The notes under the pieces were generated by a model that searched no databases, was not told where the DNA came from, and saw nothing but the letters and a program-made list of their open reading frames with translations. Positions 1 to 9,082 of a DNA stretch of 64,000 bases are shown in pieces. Within the stretch, counting starts at the first letter, position 1; every line of letters starts with the position of its first letter. Position numbers and translations under genes: made by a program. Source of the DNA: Eubacterium sp. (GTDB taxonomy: Bacteria; Bacillota; Clostridia; Oscillospirales; Acutalibacteraceae); assembly GCA_017463985.1 (NCBI GenBank), contig JAFUEH010000036.1, positions 62,001 through 126,000 of the forward strand, written 5' to 3'.

Positions 1-236
1 TGTATCTCATTAATTTTGTCATCAGAAATGAAGCGTTGCCATCTAATGACAAAAAGACAGTTAAGAGAAGTAATACTCTAAAAGCTCTTCTCCTTTCCGG
101 AAAGGAAATTCGATGCTTGAAGCTGAGCACCCTGCCGTTGCATATTAAGCTTCTGTTTCTCGCAATAAATTTTCAATCAGCTTTAATGTTGTCACTATAT
201 AGGGAATTGATGAAAAAACATATTAACAACAGGTGA
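1..236 (+). CDS. Probable GT2 glycosyltransferase, 3' end only
   Basis: This is the tail of a gene that starts before the window. The frame beginning at base 3 is open to the TGA at 234-236, giving 77 visible residues. The visible part is basic, carries a hydrophobic stretch (LPLHIKLLFLAINFQSAL) and ends in a lysine/arginine-rich tail. That is the layout of the C-terminal ends of the three GT2 enzymes at 1043, 3063 and 4012. LicD starts four bases after the stop, so the two are probably translated from one message. No catalytic motif is visible, so the assignment rests on this resemblance and on context alone. Confidence 0.5.
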   Translation, partial: YLINFVIRNEALPSNDKKTVKRSNTLKALLLSGKEIRCLKLSTLPLHIKLLFLAINFQSALMLSLYRELMKKHINNR

Positions 237-240
237 TTTT

Positions 241-1035
241 ATGGAAAATAAAAGGTTATCCTTACAAGAAATTCAACAAGTTACACTTGGAATATTGCTT
301 GAATTCGATAAGCTTTGCCGGCAGTATCATTTACGCTATTCTTTAGCTTATGGAACATTGATCGGTGCCGTACGTCACAAAGGTTTTATTCCGTGGGATG
401 ACGACATTGATGTTGTGATGCCCCGTGGTGATTATGAAAAATTGTTAAAAATCCGCTATCAAAGCGAACGCTATGAAATCAAAAATTATAACATTTCGGA
501 CGACTATTATTATGCTTTTGCAAAAATGGTCGATAAAGATACAACAGTTATCGATGAAGGACGATGTGAAAAGCATATAGAATTATTTGTTGATATTTTT
601 CCGATGGATTTTTTTGTAGCAGATTCTCCAAACGAACTGATTCCGTACGGGAAAGCTGGCGTAAGAAGACAATTTTTTGCACGCACTATAGGTATTGCAC
701 CATTTTGTTATCGACGACTTCGTTACTGTGTTCGTTCAGTTATTAAATTGGCTTTGTTCCCGTTTCGAAACAAGATTTTCGATAATCTAAATAGCTTAGG
801 TAGCCCTGAAAAGGAGTCAAATTATTGCTCATTAGTGATTCATAATGATAATTTTCCGGAATTTTTTGATGCCAATATATGGAATAATTTGATTGATGTT
901 GAGTTTGAATCTCATTATTTTCCTGTTTTTTCAGAATATGATAGTTTTTTAACCACGATATACGGCGATTATATGACGCCACCCCCAAAAGAGCAGCAAG
1001 TCTCTGTTCACGGATTAGAAGCTTATATGAAATGA
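241..1035 (+). CDS. LicD-family phosphotransferase
   Basis: This 264-residue protein belongs to the LicD family, whose members transfer a phospho-alcohol such as phosphocholine or phosphoribitol from a CDP-activated donor onto surface glycans. The family signature is clear: GTLIGAVRHKGF at residues 38-49, then the aspartate cluster WDDDIDV at 52-58 expected to bind metal and nucleotide, and a later ELFVDIFPMDFF segment near 117. It is cytosolic, with no signal peptide. It sits between GT2 genes, so a glycan under assembly is the likely acceptor. The donor is not shown by the sequence. A fused cytidylyltransferase-kinase at 27693 in the same locus is a candidate source of it. Confidence 0.9.
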   Translation: MENKRLSLQEIQQVTLGILLEFDKLCRQYHLRYSLAYGTLIGAVRHKGFIPWDDDIDVVMPRGDYEKLLKIRYQSERYEIKNYNISDDYYYAFAKMVDKDTTVIDEGRCEKHIELFVDIFPMDFFVADSPNELIPYGKAGVRRQFFARTIGIAPFCYRRLRYCVRSVIKLALFPFRNKIFDNLNSLGSPEKESNYCSLVIHNDNFPEFFDANIWNNLIDVEFESHYFPVFSEYDSFLTTIYGDYMTPPPKEQQVSVHGLEAYMK

Positions 1036-1042
1036 ATTGCTT

Positions 1043-1999
1043 ATGAATGATCTAGTTTCAATTATTATTCCTTGTTACAATGTCGAAAAGTATTTAGACA
1101 GATGTCTAAACTCTGTTGTCAACCAAACCTATCAAAATTTGGAGATTATCCTGATTGATGACGGCTCTACTGATAATACGCCTGTGCTGTGCGATGAATG
1201 GACAGTAAAAGATAAACGTATTAAAGTTATTCACAAAGCGAATGACGGGCTTGCTAATGCGCGCAATACCGGCATTGAAGTGTGCACAGGCGATTATGTT
1301 ATGTTCACCGATAGTGACGATTATGTCGAACCGGATACAGTTGAATTTTTGCTTTCCTTGTCGCTAAAATATAATGCGGATGTTTCGCGTTGCGGCTTCT
1401 ATTATGATTACGACGACGGGCGGGTGGAAGCGGTCAATAATAACGACGAAATTCTGCTTTTGAATAGTGACGAACGGATGATTGATTTAATTGCTGGAGC
1501 TTACATGAGCGGCGTTGCCTGGAATAAGCTATATAGTAGGGATATCATAAAAAAACACCCTTACAGTAAAGAAGATGGCTGTTCCGAGGATCTCATGCAT
1601 AATTTCCGTGTGTATCAGGATATTCATACCTCTGTGTTTTGTAATCAGCCTAAATATCACTATGTGGAAAACGGTGCTTCTATCACGCATTCTGAGTTTG
1701 GCTACGGCGCATTCGATATCATCCGAGCACGCAGCATTATGCTAGAGCACTTTAAAAACGATGAAGGGATTTATCCACACGCCTTGGAATGGTATATTAA
1801 AACATCACTGGTTGTCTTGACTGGGTGTGTTATCAATAACGCTTGCAGGGATCAGTACGAAACGTTAAAACATGAGCTTCGTCAATATAAACTGTATGTC
1901 TTTAAATGCGGGCAGTTTAAGAAAAAATACCGAATAAAATATCTTATGTTCTGCTATTTGCCCTATGCATTTAACCGATTGATACGGAGATTTGTCTAA
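1043..1999 (+). CDS. GT2-family glycosyltransferase
   Basis: This inverting GT-A glycosyltransferase uses a nucleotide-sugar donor to extend a polysaccharide repeat unit on the inner membrane face. The N-terminal motif SIIIPCYNVEKYL, the VNQTY..LEIILIDDGS nucleotide-binding stretch (DDGS near 39-42) and the DSDD metal-binding motif near residue 90 are all intact. The C-terminal 40 residues are basic and hydrophobic and probably touch the membrane. The frame opens earlier at a TTG (1037), but the ATG at 1043 is the better start. The stop overlaps the next start by one base (TAATG), which suggests translational coupling. Sugar specificity cannot be read from the sequence. Confidence 0.9.
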   Translation: MNDLVSIIIPCYNVEKYLDRCLNSVVNQTYQNLEIILIDDGSTDNTPVLCDEWTVKDKRIKVIHKANDGLANARNTGIEVCTGDYVMFTDSDDYVEPDTVEFLLSLSLKYNADVSRCGFYYDYDDGRVEAVNNNDEILLLNSDERMIDLIAGAYMSGVAWNKLYSRDIIKKHPYSKEDGCSEDLMHNFRVYQDIHTSVFCNQPKYHYVENGASITHSEFGYGAFDIIRARSIMLEHFKNDEGIYPHALEWYIKTSLVVLTGCVINNACRDQYETLKHELRQYKLYVFKCGQFKKKYRIKYLMFCYLPYAFNRLIRRFV

Positions 2000-3066
2000 T
2001 GAAACAAAAACAGTTACATAATCCTGATGGACGTATTGAATATATTGATTTAGCACGCGGTATTGCGATTGTAGCTGTTTTATTCGGACATATATCATTG
2101 ATTAAGGATTCTCCGTTCCAAGATAATTACAGTATGGTACAATCAGTAATATATTCGTTTCACGTGCCATTGTTCTTTTTCATTTCCGGTTTGTGCTTCT
2201 CAAATAGGACAGTAAATTTTTCGGAATTTTTATTAAAAAAACTTAGAGCATTCGGAATTCCTTATATTACCTTTTCTTTCTTATGGTATATATATGAGCT
2301 TGCAACGGCAATCATCATTTATCATAAGCAGATGACAGTGCAATTCCTTGCGGGTAAAGCGTTAAAATATATTCTGCAAATCCGCTATCTTCCATTATGG
2401 TTTCTTACTTGTTTATTCATCGTTGAGCTGTTGTTCTATTGGATCCTGCGTATATCAAAAGAGAAGAAGCTGTTAATGCTTGCGATGACGGTTGGCTTTT
2501 TTGCTGTTGGTATTGTGTATCGCTTACATGTGGGAAAAGACTTGATCTGGAATGCGGATTTATCGTTGCTACTGCTCCCGTTTACCGTGGTAGGCTTTTT
2601 GCTGAAGTCTGCGAATTTAAAAAGTTTACGTCGCGAAAGACTGTTGTTTGCAGCGATTCTTTTATTCGTTATCGGACAGCTGACTAACTATTTCAATACT
2701 AAATACTTTTCTCCGCATTATGTGGATATAATGTATAACTGTTACGGTAGCTTTGTTCTTTTCTATTTATCTTCATTTTTAGGAATAGCTTCTGTTATGC
2801 TGTTTTCAATATTTTTTGAGAACAAGGGAAGTATTCTAAAGTATTTGGGACAAAACACTTTGATGATCTTTGCTCTTCATCAGATTATTTTCAGAGTTTG
2901 TGAGTCCGTTTTATTACGCTATTCTTTCAGCAATTTGCAACTTTATTTAATTTGGGGAATGATTATTGTACTGACACTGGCGATTTTTATCGGTGTTACC
3001 TATATTGTAAATCATACACAACTATGTGTATTAATCGGCAAAAGGTATGAAAGGAAAAAATTATGA
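1999..3066 (+). CDS. Acyltransferase 3 family membrane protein (O-acetyltransferase-like)
   Basis: This 355-residue polytopic protein with about ten membrane segments belongs to the acyltransferase-3 (OafA/NolL/WecH-type) family, which O-acylates sugars of surface glycans. The family start motif is present: YIDLARGIAIVAVLFGH at residues 15-31, with the arginine and the histidine thought to be essential. A conserved PLWFLTCLF segment lies near residue 131. It overlaps the previous gene by one base and the next by four (ATGA), so it is embedded in a coupled glycosyltransferase operon. The acyl group and acceptor sugar are unknown; acetyl is most common in this family. Confidence 0.88.
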   Translation: MKQKQLHNPDGRIEYIDLARGIAIVAVLFGHISLIKDSPFQDNYSMVQSVIYSFHVPLFFFISGLCFSNRTVNFSEFLLKKLRAFGIPYITFSFLWYIYELATAIIIYHKQMTVQFLAGKALKYILQIRYLPLWFLTCLFIVELLFYWILRISKEKKLLMLAMTVGFFAVGIVYRLHVGKDLIWNADLSLLLLPFTVVGFLLKSANLKSLRRERLLFAAILLFVIGQLTNYFNTKYFSPHYVDIMYNCYGSFVLFYLSSFLGIASVMLFSIFFENKGSILKYLGQNTLMIFALHQIIFRVCESVLLRYSFSNLQLYLIWGMIIVLTLAIFIGVTYIVNHTQLCVLIGKRYERKKL

Positions 3067-4004
3067 AAGAACCACTCGTTTCAGTGATCGTTCCTGTTTA
3101 TAATGTAGAAAAATACCTTGATCAGTGCGTGGAAAGTATTGTTAATCAAACCTATATGAACCTCGAAATTATTCTTGTTGACGACGGTTCACCGGATGGC
3201 TGCCCGCAATTATGTGATGCCTGGGCGGCAAAGGATTCACGCATTAAGGTTATCCATCAGCCGAATGGTGGCGTATCGGCAGCAAGGAATGCAGGTCTTG
3301 ATATTGCTACCGGCGACTATATTGGCTTTGTAGATAGTGATGATTTGATTCCTGAAGATTATTACGAATTTCTATTTAACCTATTAAAAAAAGAAAAAGC
3401 AGATATTGCTCGCTGTGCACATTACTATTTTGATGATAACGGCTTTTCCCATAATTGTGACGAAATCATCGAATCGCCGTTTGTGATTGAGGGTAGCGCT
3501 GCGCTGATGGAAGATATTAAAAACAGCGGTAATAAAAGTGTAGTGATTTGGAACAAGTTGTTTAAACGTTCAGTTATCGACAATGTTCGTTTTGATGGTT
3601 TGCTTTCTGTCGGCGAGGACACTGTCTTTCTGTTTAATGTTTACAAGAACGCAAATAGCATGGCTTGTTATGATTTACCAAAGTATGGCTATAATATTCA
3701 CGATGATCGAAGCTGGTCACGTAATGATTATAATTTCCAAGCCTCCCGTTCGATGAAAAGAATAATCGACGATCCGGTGTGTCCTGTTGCTGTTTATAAG
3801 AAGTATTTTACTTTTGCAACAATGGCCTTACACGATATCGTTGTTAACGGTTTTGATTATAGTTTCAGCGATTTGAGGAAAGAAATTCTCAGATATAAAA
3901 AAGAAATAAAAAAAGCGCTTTCAAATGACAAACGTTCGCGACTAAAATTTTTATTGATTTCAAAGTTACCAATGCTCTATAGAATAATTCTTAGGCTCAG
4001 CTGA
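3063..4004 (+). CDS. GT2-family glycosyltransferase
   Basis: This 313-residue GT-A type glycosyltransferase closely resembles its neighbours at 1043 and 4012. It has VSVIVPVYNVEKYLDQCVES at the N-terminus, DDGS at residues 40-43, the WNKLFKRSVI segment typical of this subfamily near 160, and the metal-binding DSDD at 91-94. The C-terminus is basic with a short hydrophobic patch. The ATG overlaps the stop of the acyltransferase by four bases. It is probably a tandem duplicate of the adjacent GT2 genes that has taken on a different linkage. Confidence 0.9.
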   Translation: MKEPLVSVIVPVYNVEKYLDQCVESIVNQTYMNLEIILVDDGSPDGCPQLCDAWAAKDSRIKVIHQPNGGVSAARNAGLDIATGDYIGFVDSDDLIPEDYYEFLFNLLKKEKADIARCAHYYFDDNGFSHNCDEIIESPFVIEGSAALMEDIKNSGNKSVVIWNKLFKRSVIDNVRFDGLLSVGEDTVFLFNVYKNANSMACYDLPKYGYNIHDDRSWSRNDYNFQASRSMKRIIDDPVCPVAVYKKYFTFATMALHDIVVNGFDYSFSDLRKEILRYKKEIKKALSNDKRSRLKFLLISKLPMLYRIILRLS

Positions 4005-4011
4005 AAGGAAA

Positions 4012-4998
4012 ATGATGGAAAATCCGCTGATTAGTGTAATAATTCCCGTGTATAAGGTGGAAGCGTACCTTGACCGATGTGTAGAAAGTGTAGTTAATCA
4101 GACCTATCGCAACCTTGAAATTATTCTTGTCGACGATGGTTCACCCGACAACTGCCCGTTAATTTGTGATAATTGGGCGAACAAAGATAATCGAATTGTT
4201 GTTATCCATAAGCAAAATGGTGGGTTATCTGACGCAAGAAACGTCGGACTCGATATTCACAAGGGTGAATGGGTTGTTTTTGTTGATAGCGACGACACAA
4301 TTTCTACTGATATGATTGAATTATTGCTTTTATCAGTTCAAGAAAACCTTTCTTCCATTAGTGTATGTGATTTTACAATGTTGTATGACAATGGTGACAA
4401 GAGGGTTCGTTCATATTCTACAACTACCAGTACACTATCGTCGGAAAAAGTATTAAGTGAATATTTTGAACATGCTAGCTACTTTATAATGGCATGTAAT
4501 AAATTGTTCAACTCCAAACTTTTTGATAATATTCGTTTCAAAAAAGGGATAATATATGAGGATGCCAATATAATGTATCAACTCATTTTTGCGGCAGGCT
4601 CTTTGTCTATAGTTAATACTCCGCTATACAATTATTTCATTAGAAACGGAAGCATTACAAAATCTGCTTTTAGCAAAAAGCAATATGGCATTATTGATAC
4701 TATTGAAGAATTTCAGCAGTTTATGATAGAGCATAATTATAACAAATCTTATATTAATTCATTACCTATGTATATGTATCGCTTAAAGGCAGCTGTTTAT
4801 TATACAAGCACGGAAGGCGGAAAAATCAAGTATAAGACTTACCGACAAAAATTGCTTAACGCTCTTTGTCTACATTTGAAATATATCAAATCAATTGATA
4901 TTGATTATTCACAGCGGGAACTCTTTAGAAGTGTGATTATGCTGATATCACCAAAGCTTTATCGTTTGATTTATAAATCAAAATACATTGATTTGTAA
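4012..4998 (+). CDS. GT2-family glycosyltransferase
   Basis: This is the third complete GT2 enzyme in the block, 328 residues. It has ISVIIPVYKVEAYLDRCVES at the N-terminus, NLEIILVDDGSPDNCP around 34-48, the metal motif VDSDD at 91-95, and the MACNKLFNSKLF acceptor-domain segment near 160. Two in-frame ATGs open the gene (4012 and 4015), and AAGG lies just upstream. It differs from its neighbours mainly after residue 110, the region that usually sets acceptor specificity. It runs into the pyruvyl-transferase gene with 13 bases between them. Confidence 0.9.
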   Translation: MMENPLISVIIPVYKVEAYLDRCVESVVNQTYRNLEIILVDDGSPDNCPLICDNWANKDNRIVVIHKQNGGLSDARNVGLDIHKGEWVVFVDSDDTISTDMIELLLLSVQENLSSISVCDFTMLYDNGDKRVRSYSTTTSTLSSEKVLSEYFEHASYFIMACNKLFNSKLFDNIRFKKGIIYEDANIMYQLIFAAGSLSIVNTPLYNYFIRNGSITKSAFSKKQYGIIDTIEEFQQFMIEHNYNKSYINSLPMYMYRLKAAVYYTSTEGGKIKYKTYRQKLLNALCLHLKYIKSIDIDYSQRELFRSVIMLISPKLYRLIYKSKYIDL

Positions 4999-5011
4999 TG
5001 GGGGCATTTGC

Positions 5012-6058
5012 TTGACTAATAAATTACCAAAGCCGATTTTCACTTTTTTACGGCGTGTAAAGAATTTCTTCTTTTCTCTTCAACTTTTAATTAAAACAAA
5101 AGCTTCTACAAATAAAAGTCGAGTGTTTTTAATGCTAACGCCCGAACATAACAATATGGGAGATCATGCAATTGCCTATACTGAAATAAAACTGTTATCG
5201 CAATTTTATGAGGTTGTTGAACTGACTGAATGGCAGCTTAACAGACTGACTGACTTTCCGTTTTTATTTAAACTGTTGGTCGGCCGTTCAAAAATCTATA
5301 TTAACGGTGGTGGCTTTTTAGGAACGATTTGGTATCCTGCTGAGCTTATATTTAGGAAAGTATTGACATATTTTAAAGATAATATTATATGCGTGTTTCC
5401 TCAGACAATTTATTATGAGTCATCTCTGTTTGGTAAAGAAGAATTTGATAAATCAAAGCAGATTTACAATGCTTGTGAACATTTAATTTTAACTGCACGA
5501 GAAAAATACTCCTATGACATTATGTTAAAGGCGTATAAAAATGTATATTTTATTCCGGATATTGTTCTTTTTTCTGATATAACTATTTCATCGCAAGGAA
5601 GGCATGGTGTACAGATTACGTTTCGTAATGATATTGAAAAAACTCTTGACGAAGCAATAATAAAATCGGTTATTGATAGGGTTTCTTTGATGTATGACAA
5701 GATTTCATATTTGGATATGTGTATTGATCAAAATGTAAAGAGTGCAGAAAGAGAAAACGCTTTATTTTCACATTTTGAAAAATTTAGTCAGTCTGAGCTG
5801 GTTGTTACAGACCGTTTACACGGCATGATTTTTTCGGCTATTACCGGAACCCCGTGCGCCGTCTTTAACAGCATGAGTCCGAAGGTAAAGGGAGTTTATG
5901 AATTGGCTTTTTCTGATTGTGAGTATATTAAGATGATTAATAGTGTTGAAGAGTTAGATGATTTTATTCAGCGCGTTAAAGGAAAAAGCTATGTGTATGA
6001 CAAATCTTATTTAGCACCATATTATAAAAAATTACTGGAACTGTTTGTTGAGGATTAA
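5012..6058 (+). CDS. Polysaccharide pyruvyl transferase family protein
   Basis: This family adds ketal-linked pyruvate from phosphoenolpyruvate to hexoses of surface glycans (CsaB/WcfO-type). The motifs seen are NNMGDHAIAYTE near the N-terminus, INGGGFLGT in the middle, and VTDRLHGMIFSAITGTP in the C-terminal half; the last is the strongest family signature. The frame extends back to a TTG at 4988 inside the previous gene. The TTG at 5012 follows the GGGGG at 5000-5004 and is the more likely start, giving 348 residues. Pyruvylation would add negative charge to the polysaccharide made by this locus. Confidence 0.85.
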   Translation: MTNKLPKPIFTFLRRVKNFFFSLQLLIKTKASTNKSRVFLMLTPEHNNMGDHAIAYTEIKLLSQFYEVVELTEWQLNRLTDFPFLFKLLVGRSKIYINGGGFLGTIWYPAELIFRKVLTYFKDNIICVFPQTIYYESSLFGKEEFDKSKQIYNACEHLILTAREKYSYDIMLKAYKNVYFIPDIVLFSDITISSQGRHGVQITFRNDIEKTLDEAIIKSVIDRVSLMYDKISYLDMCIDQNVKSAERENALFSHFEKFSQSELVVTDRLHGMIFSAITGTPCAVFNSMSPKVKGVYELAFSDCEYIKMINSVEELDDFIQRVKGKSYVYDKSYLAPYYKKLLELFVED

Positions 6059-6065
6059 TTGAGAA

Positions 6066-7598
6066 ATGCAGGGAAGAAGTGTTAAGTCTACAAGAAATAT
6101 GTTAGCCTCCTTTCTAAGCCGTACACTCGGCTTAGTGATGACCTTTGTGTCGAGAACAATTTTTATTAAGGTTTTCGGCGCAGAAATGCTTGGAATCAGT
6201 GGTTTATTTACCAATATATTATCATTTCTTTCTCTTGCAGATTTAGGCTTTTCAACTGCAATGACGTATAGTTACTATAAACCGATCGCCGAGCGTGATG
6301 AAGCAAAAATTGCAGCGTTAAATCATTTTTATAAAAAGGTATATTTAACAATTGCCGGTGCTATAACTGCTATTGGCCTTGTGCTGGTTCCGTTCTTAGA
6401 TTATTTTGTTAATCTTGAACAGAATGTTGATCATCTGTACCTGTTTTATATTCTCACGCTTTCCAAAACCGTTATTTCATATTTGTTTGTTTATAAAACT
6501 ACGGTTCTTCATGCACATCAGGAAAGCTATATAGTAACTCGCTATAACCTGATTATGGAAGTCCTTTCAGTAGCTGTTCAAATTATTTTTATGCTGCTGA
6601 CAAAGAATTATATTGTTTATTTGGTAGTTGCCATTCTTTTTACTTTTATAAACAATTTATACATATCTCATATCGCTGATAAGCGGTATCCATTTATAAA
6701 AAACAACCGATCGCTATTGTCAAAGGATGATAAAAAAGGGATTTTTAATAATCTAGGCTCCGTATTTTTGTATAAGGTTTCATCTGTATTGATTAATAGT
6801 ACCGATAATCTGATTATCTCTAAAATGGTCGGTACTATCTATGTTGGCTACTATGCAAATTATTTAACAATTATTAATACAGCATCTTCCTATATTAGTA
6901 TAACGTTTTCTTCTTTAACGGCAAGTATAGGGAATCTTATGGTGAAAGAGGATGAGAATAAACAAATACATGTTTTTAAGGAAATACAGGTATTAAGTGC
7001 ATGGTTTGCTATTGTTATAGTTACCTGCGTATATCTCTTAATTAACGATTTTATTACAATTTGGTTAGGTAATAATTTTTTGTTAGATAATCTTACTGTA
7101 ATAGCCATTGGCGTTAATTTCTTATTGCTGTGCGTTTTAAATCCTATCTGGATATTCAGAGAAGCTGCCGGCATCTATCGAAAAACAAAATATATTATGC
7201 TGATATGCGCTATATTGAATATAGGCTTGTCAATAGTCCTAGGTAAGTTAATCGGTCTATCGGGAATCCTTTTTGCATCAGCGATTGCGAAACTCTTAAC
7301 TTATGTTTGGTATGAGCCGAATATTTTGTTTAAATCGTATTTTAAAACCTCGCCTAAAAGCTTTTTTACTTCCATATTAATGATTTCTTCTGTTACATTT
7401 GTTCTTTGTATTGCAGGGTATTTTCTTCTTTCGAATATTCATTGGCAAGGTATTCCCGGCTTTATAATAAAGGGCGTTATTTGTTTTGCAATTACTAATA
7501 TAATATTTTTAGCTATCTATGGAAGAAATGAATATTTTAAAACTTTAGTGAAAAGAATACGCGACTTGATTCAAGGTTTCCTCAAGAAAAAAGCATAA
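6066..7598 (+). CDS. Polysaccharide export flippase, Wzx/MATE-like
   Basis: This 510-residue integral membrane protein with 12-14 hydrophobic segments is of the MOP/Wzx superfamily, which flips polyprenyl-linked repeat units across the membrane. The N-terminal NMLASFLSRTLGLVMTFVSRTIFIK-type segment and the following GAEMLGISGLFTNILSFLSL stretch are typical of the Firmicutes lipopolysaccharide-biosynthesis flippase family. A short loop with SSVLINSTDNLIIS lies near residue 245. It is the last gene of the first glycosyltransferase block and ends in a terminator hairpin. No Wzy-type polymerase is recognisable next to it. Confidence 0.87.
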   Translation: MQGRSVKSTRNMLASFLSRTLGLVMTFVSRTIFIKVFGAEMLGISGLFTNILSFLSLADLGFSTAMTYSYYKPIAERDEAKIAALNHFYKKVYLTIAGAITAIGLVLVPFLDYFVNLEQNVDHLYLFYILTLSKTVISYLFVYKTTVLHAHQESYIVTRYNLIMEVLSVAVQIIFMLLTKNYIVYLVVAILFTFINNLYISHIADKRYPFIKNNRSLLSKDDKKGIFNNLGSVFLYKVSSVLINSTDNLIISKMVGTIYVGYYANYLTIINTASSYISITFSSLTASIGNLMVKEDENKQIHVFKEIQVLSAWFAIVIVTCVYLLINDFITIWLGNNFLLDNLTVIAIGVNFLLLCVLNPIWIFREAAGIYRKTKYIMLICAILNIGLSIVLGKLIGLSGILFASAIAKLLTYVWYEPNILFKSYFKTSPKSFFTSILMISSVTFVLCIAGYFLLSNIHWQGIPGFIIKGVICFAITNIIFLAIYGRNEYFKTLVKRIRDLIQGFLKKKA

Positions 7599-7619
7599 GC
7601 AGCTATGCTGCTTATGCTT
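7591..7619. terminator. Bidirectional intrinsic terminator
   Basis: A 13-base perfect stem (AAGCATAAGCAGC / GCTGCTTATGCTT) with a TAT loop lies between the convergent flippase gene and the DUF1919 gene. A-rich sequence (GAAAAAAG) on the left gives a U-run for the minus strand, and TTATTTTTTG follows on the plus strand. Confidence 0.85.
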
Positions 7620-7627
7620 CAAATGAA

Positions 7628-8320
7628 TTATTTTTTGTTAAGGAATGCAACGTAATCAAATTTCTTCTCGTAGGCTCTGATGCCAAAGATGTCAAAGTCA
7701 AAATATTTTCGCTGAAAACGACTGTTGCCGTTGGGCTCAATATAATGTGCATACGGTTTTTTGCAATCAGGATTACGCGTGAGCAATACCTTATTATTAC
7801 AAGGGAATGCCTCCAGTAATTTTAAGTCCTCTTCTTTAGCATAGCCGTCGACGTTATACCCGTTTTCGCAGTCGTACATAATAACATAAATATTGTCCTT
7901 ATTAATACGCTCTTTTCGTTCGTTCCATTTTTGTACACCTTCCTCAAAGGTTTTGTAATGGACGAATTCCACGAAAATATCCGGTAAATTTTCCGAGGCC
8001 GTTGCTAATCTGTCACCCTTTAAAATGCCACACGGCTGACCGTTTTGATTGAAACCCGCTTCTTCGAATTCACTGTTTAAGTAAAAATCCAAATTGGCAA
8101 GAAAGCAACAAAACTGATGCGTATCGTCAATTGAAAGATTAACGGTCGGAGAATTAAATCGCTGTCCTAGCCGGTGACAAATGGTGCCGCCAATACAGTT
8201 AGTACATAAAATGGTAAAGTTTTCGTTTGTTAATTTTTTGCGAAGCTGATTGTTAAAATGACGTTCATAGAACTTATACACGGGAGAATGAACCCAAACA
8301 TTTTTTAATTTTGATAACAT
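7628..8320 (-). CDS. DUF1919 protein (exopolysaccharide-biosynthesis-associated), copy 2
   Basis: This 230-residue protein belongs to DUF1919, a family of unknown function often found in capsule and exopolysaccharide loci. It is recognised by the core NFTILCTNCIGGTICHRLG, the following FNSPTVNLSI, the HYKTFEEGVQKWNERK stretch near 125-140, and LLTRNPDC in the C-terminal third. It has no signal peptide or membrane segment. It is a diverged tandem duplicate of the gene at 8331-9014, on the strand opposite the flanking glycan genes. GGAG lies at good spacing before the ATG at 8318-8320. The W-N-E-R-K and C-N-N-K segments are kept in both copies, so they are good candidates for functional residues. 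Confidence 0.82.
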   Translation of the reverse strand: MLSKLKNVWVHSPVYKFYERHFNNQLRKKLTNENFTILCTNCIGGTICHRLGQRFNSPTVNLSIDDTHQFCCFLANLDFYLNSEFEEAGFNQNGQPCGILKGDRLATASENLPDIFVEFVHYKTFEEGVQKWNERKERINKDNIYVIMYDCENGYNVDGYAKEEDLKLLEAFPCNNKVLLTRNPDCKKPYAHYIEPNGNSRFQRKYFDFDIFGIRAYEKKFDYVAFLNKK

Positions 8321-8330
8321 TTTTAACTCC

Positions 8331-9014
8331 TTACTTTTGATTTAAAAAATCCACAAAATCAAATTTGCCTTCATATCCCTGCATACCGAAGATATTACTG
8401 TTGAGGTATACCAGCGGATACGGTTCATTATAATGTGGTTCGATATAGAACGAATGAGCTCTGGTACAGCTGGGGTTTCTTGTCAATAAGATCTTGTTGT
8501 TGCAGGGGAAGGCTTCAAATTTAGCGAAATCTTCGTCGCTGATATAGCCGGCGTCCTTCGGATCTTCGGCGTGCATATTATCAATATCATAAGCAATAAC
8601 GTACATATTGTCCTTGACAATTCGCGTTTTTCGCTCATTCCATTTTTGGCGTCCGGCCTCAAAGGTTTTATAATGAATAAAGTCGAGAATTATGTCGGGA
8701 CAAGCTTCGTTCCCGCAAATTTTTCCTCTTGGAACACCGTCCTCTCGCGGTTCCGTAATGACCGGATCCTGCGAAAGGTAATAGTCGAGGTTCTCTAAAA
8801 AGCTGCAGAAATCGCCGGTCGTCATGGAAAGGTTAACCGTAGGGGAGTTGAAGCGTTGCCCCAAGCGGTTACAGATTACCCCGCCAATGCAGTTTGGGCA
8901 CAGAATGGTAAAATCGGAATTCGTAAGCCTTTTTTGAAAGCTTTTATCGATATGCTTTTTAATGCCCTTGAAAACAAACGAGTTTTTCCAAAATTTTTTT
9001 AATTTAGAAATCAT
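8331..9014 (-). CDS. DUF1919 protein, copy 1
   Basis: This is the upstream member of a tandem DUF1919 pair, 227 residues from the ATG at 9012-9014. The frame extends to 9062 but AAGGTG sits at proper distance before the inner ATG. Shared with copy 2 are DFTILCPNCIGG, CNRLGQRFNSPTVNLSM, the HYKTFEAGRQKWNERK segment and LLTRNPSC. It differs in carrying a longer middle with FICGNEAC-like cysteine sequence and a DAGYISDEDF insert. The function of the family is not established; glycan modification or phosphotransfer is only a guess from the genomic company it keeps. Confidence 0.82.
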   Translation of the reverse strand: MISKLKKFWKNSFVFKGIKKHIDKSFQKRLTNSDFTILCPNCIGGVICNRLGQRFNSPTVNLSMTTGDFCSFLENLDYYLSQDPVITEPREDGVPRGKICGNEACPDIILDFIHYKTFEAGRQKWNERKTRIVKDNMYVIAYDIDNMHAEDPKDAGYISDEDFAKFEAFPCNNKILLTRNPSCTRAHSFYIEPHYNEPYPLVYLNSNIFGMQGYEGKFDFVDFLNQK

Positions 9015-9030
9015 TTTTATCACCTTATTC

Positions 9031-9059
9031 AATTTATCATAAAACTGTATCAGAGTCAA
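9031..9059 (-). promoter_or_regulatory. Probable sigma-A promoter for the DUF1919 pair
   Basis: Read on the minus strand, TTGACT (9059-9054) is followed after 17 bases by TAAATT (9036-9031). The -35 is near consensus and the -10 is weak. It is placed just upstream of the ATG at 9014. Confidence 0.45.
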
Positions 9060-9082
9060 CAAGCAGTATGCGGAGATGAAAT

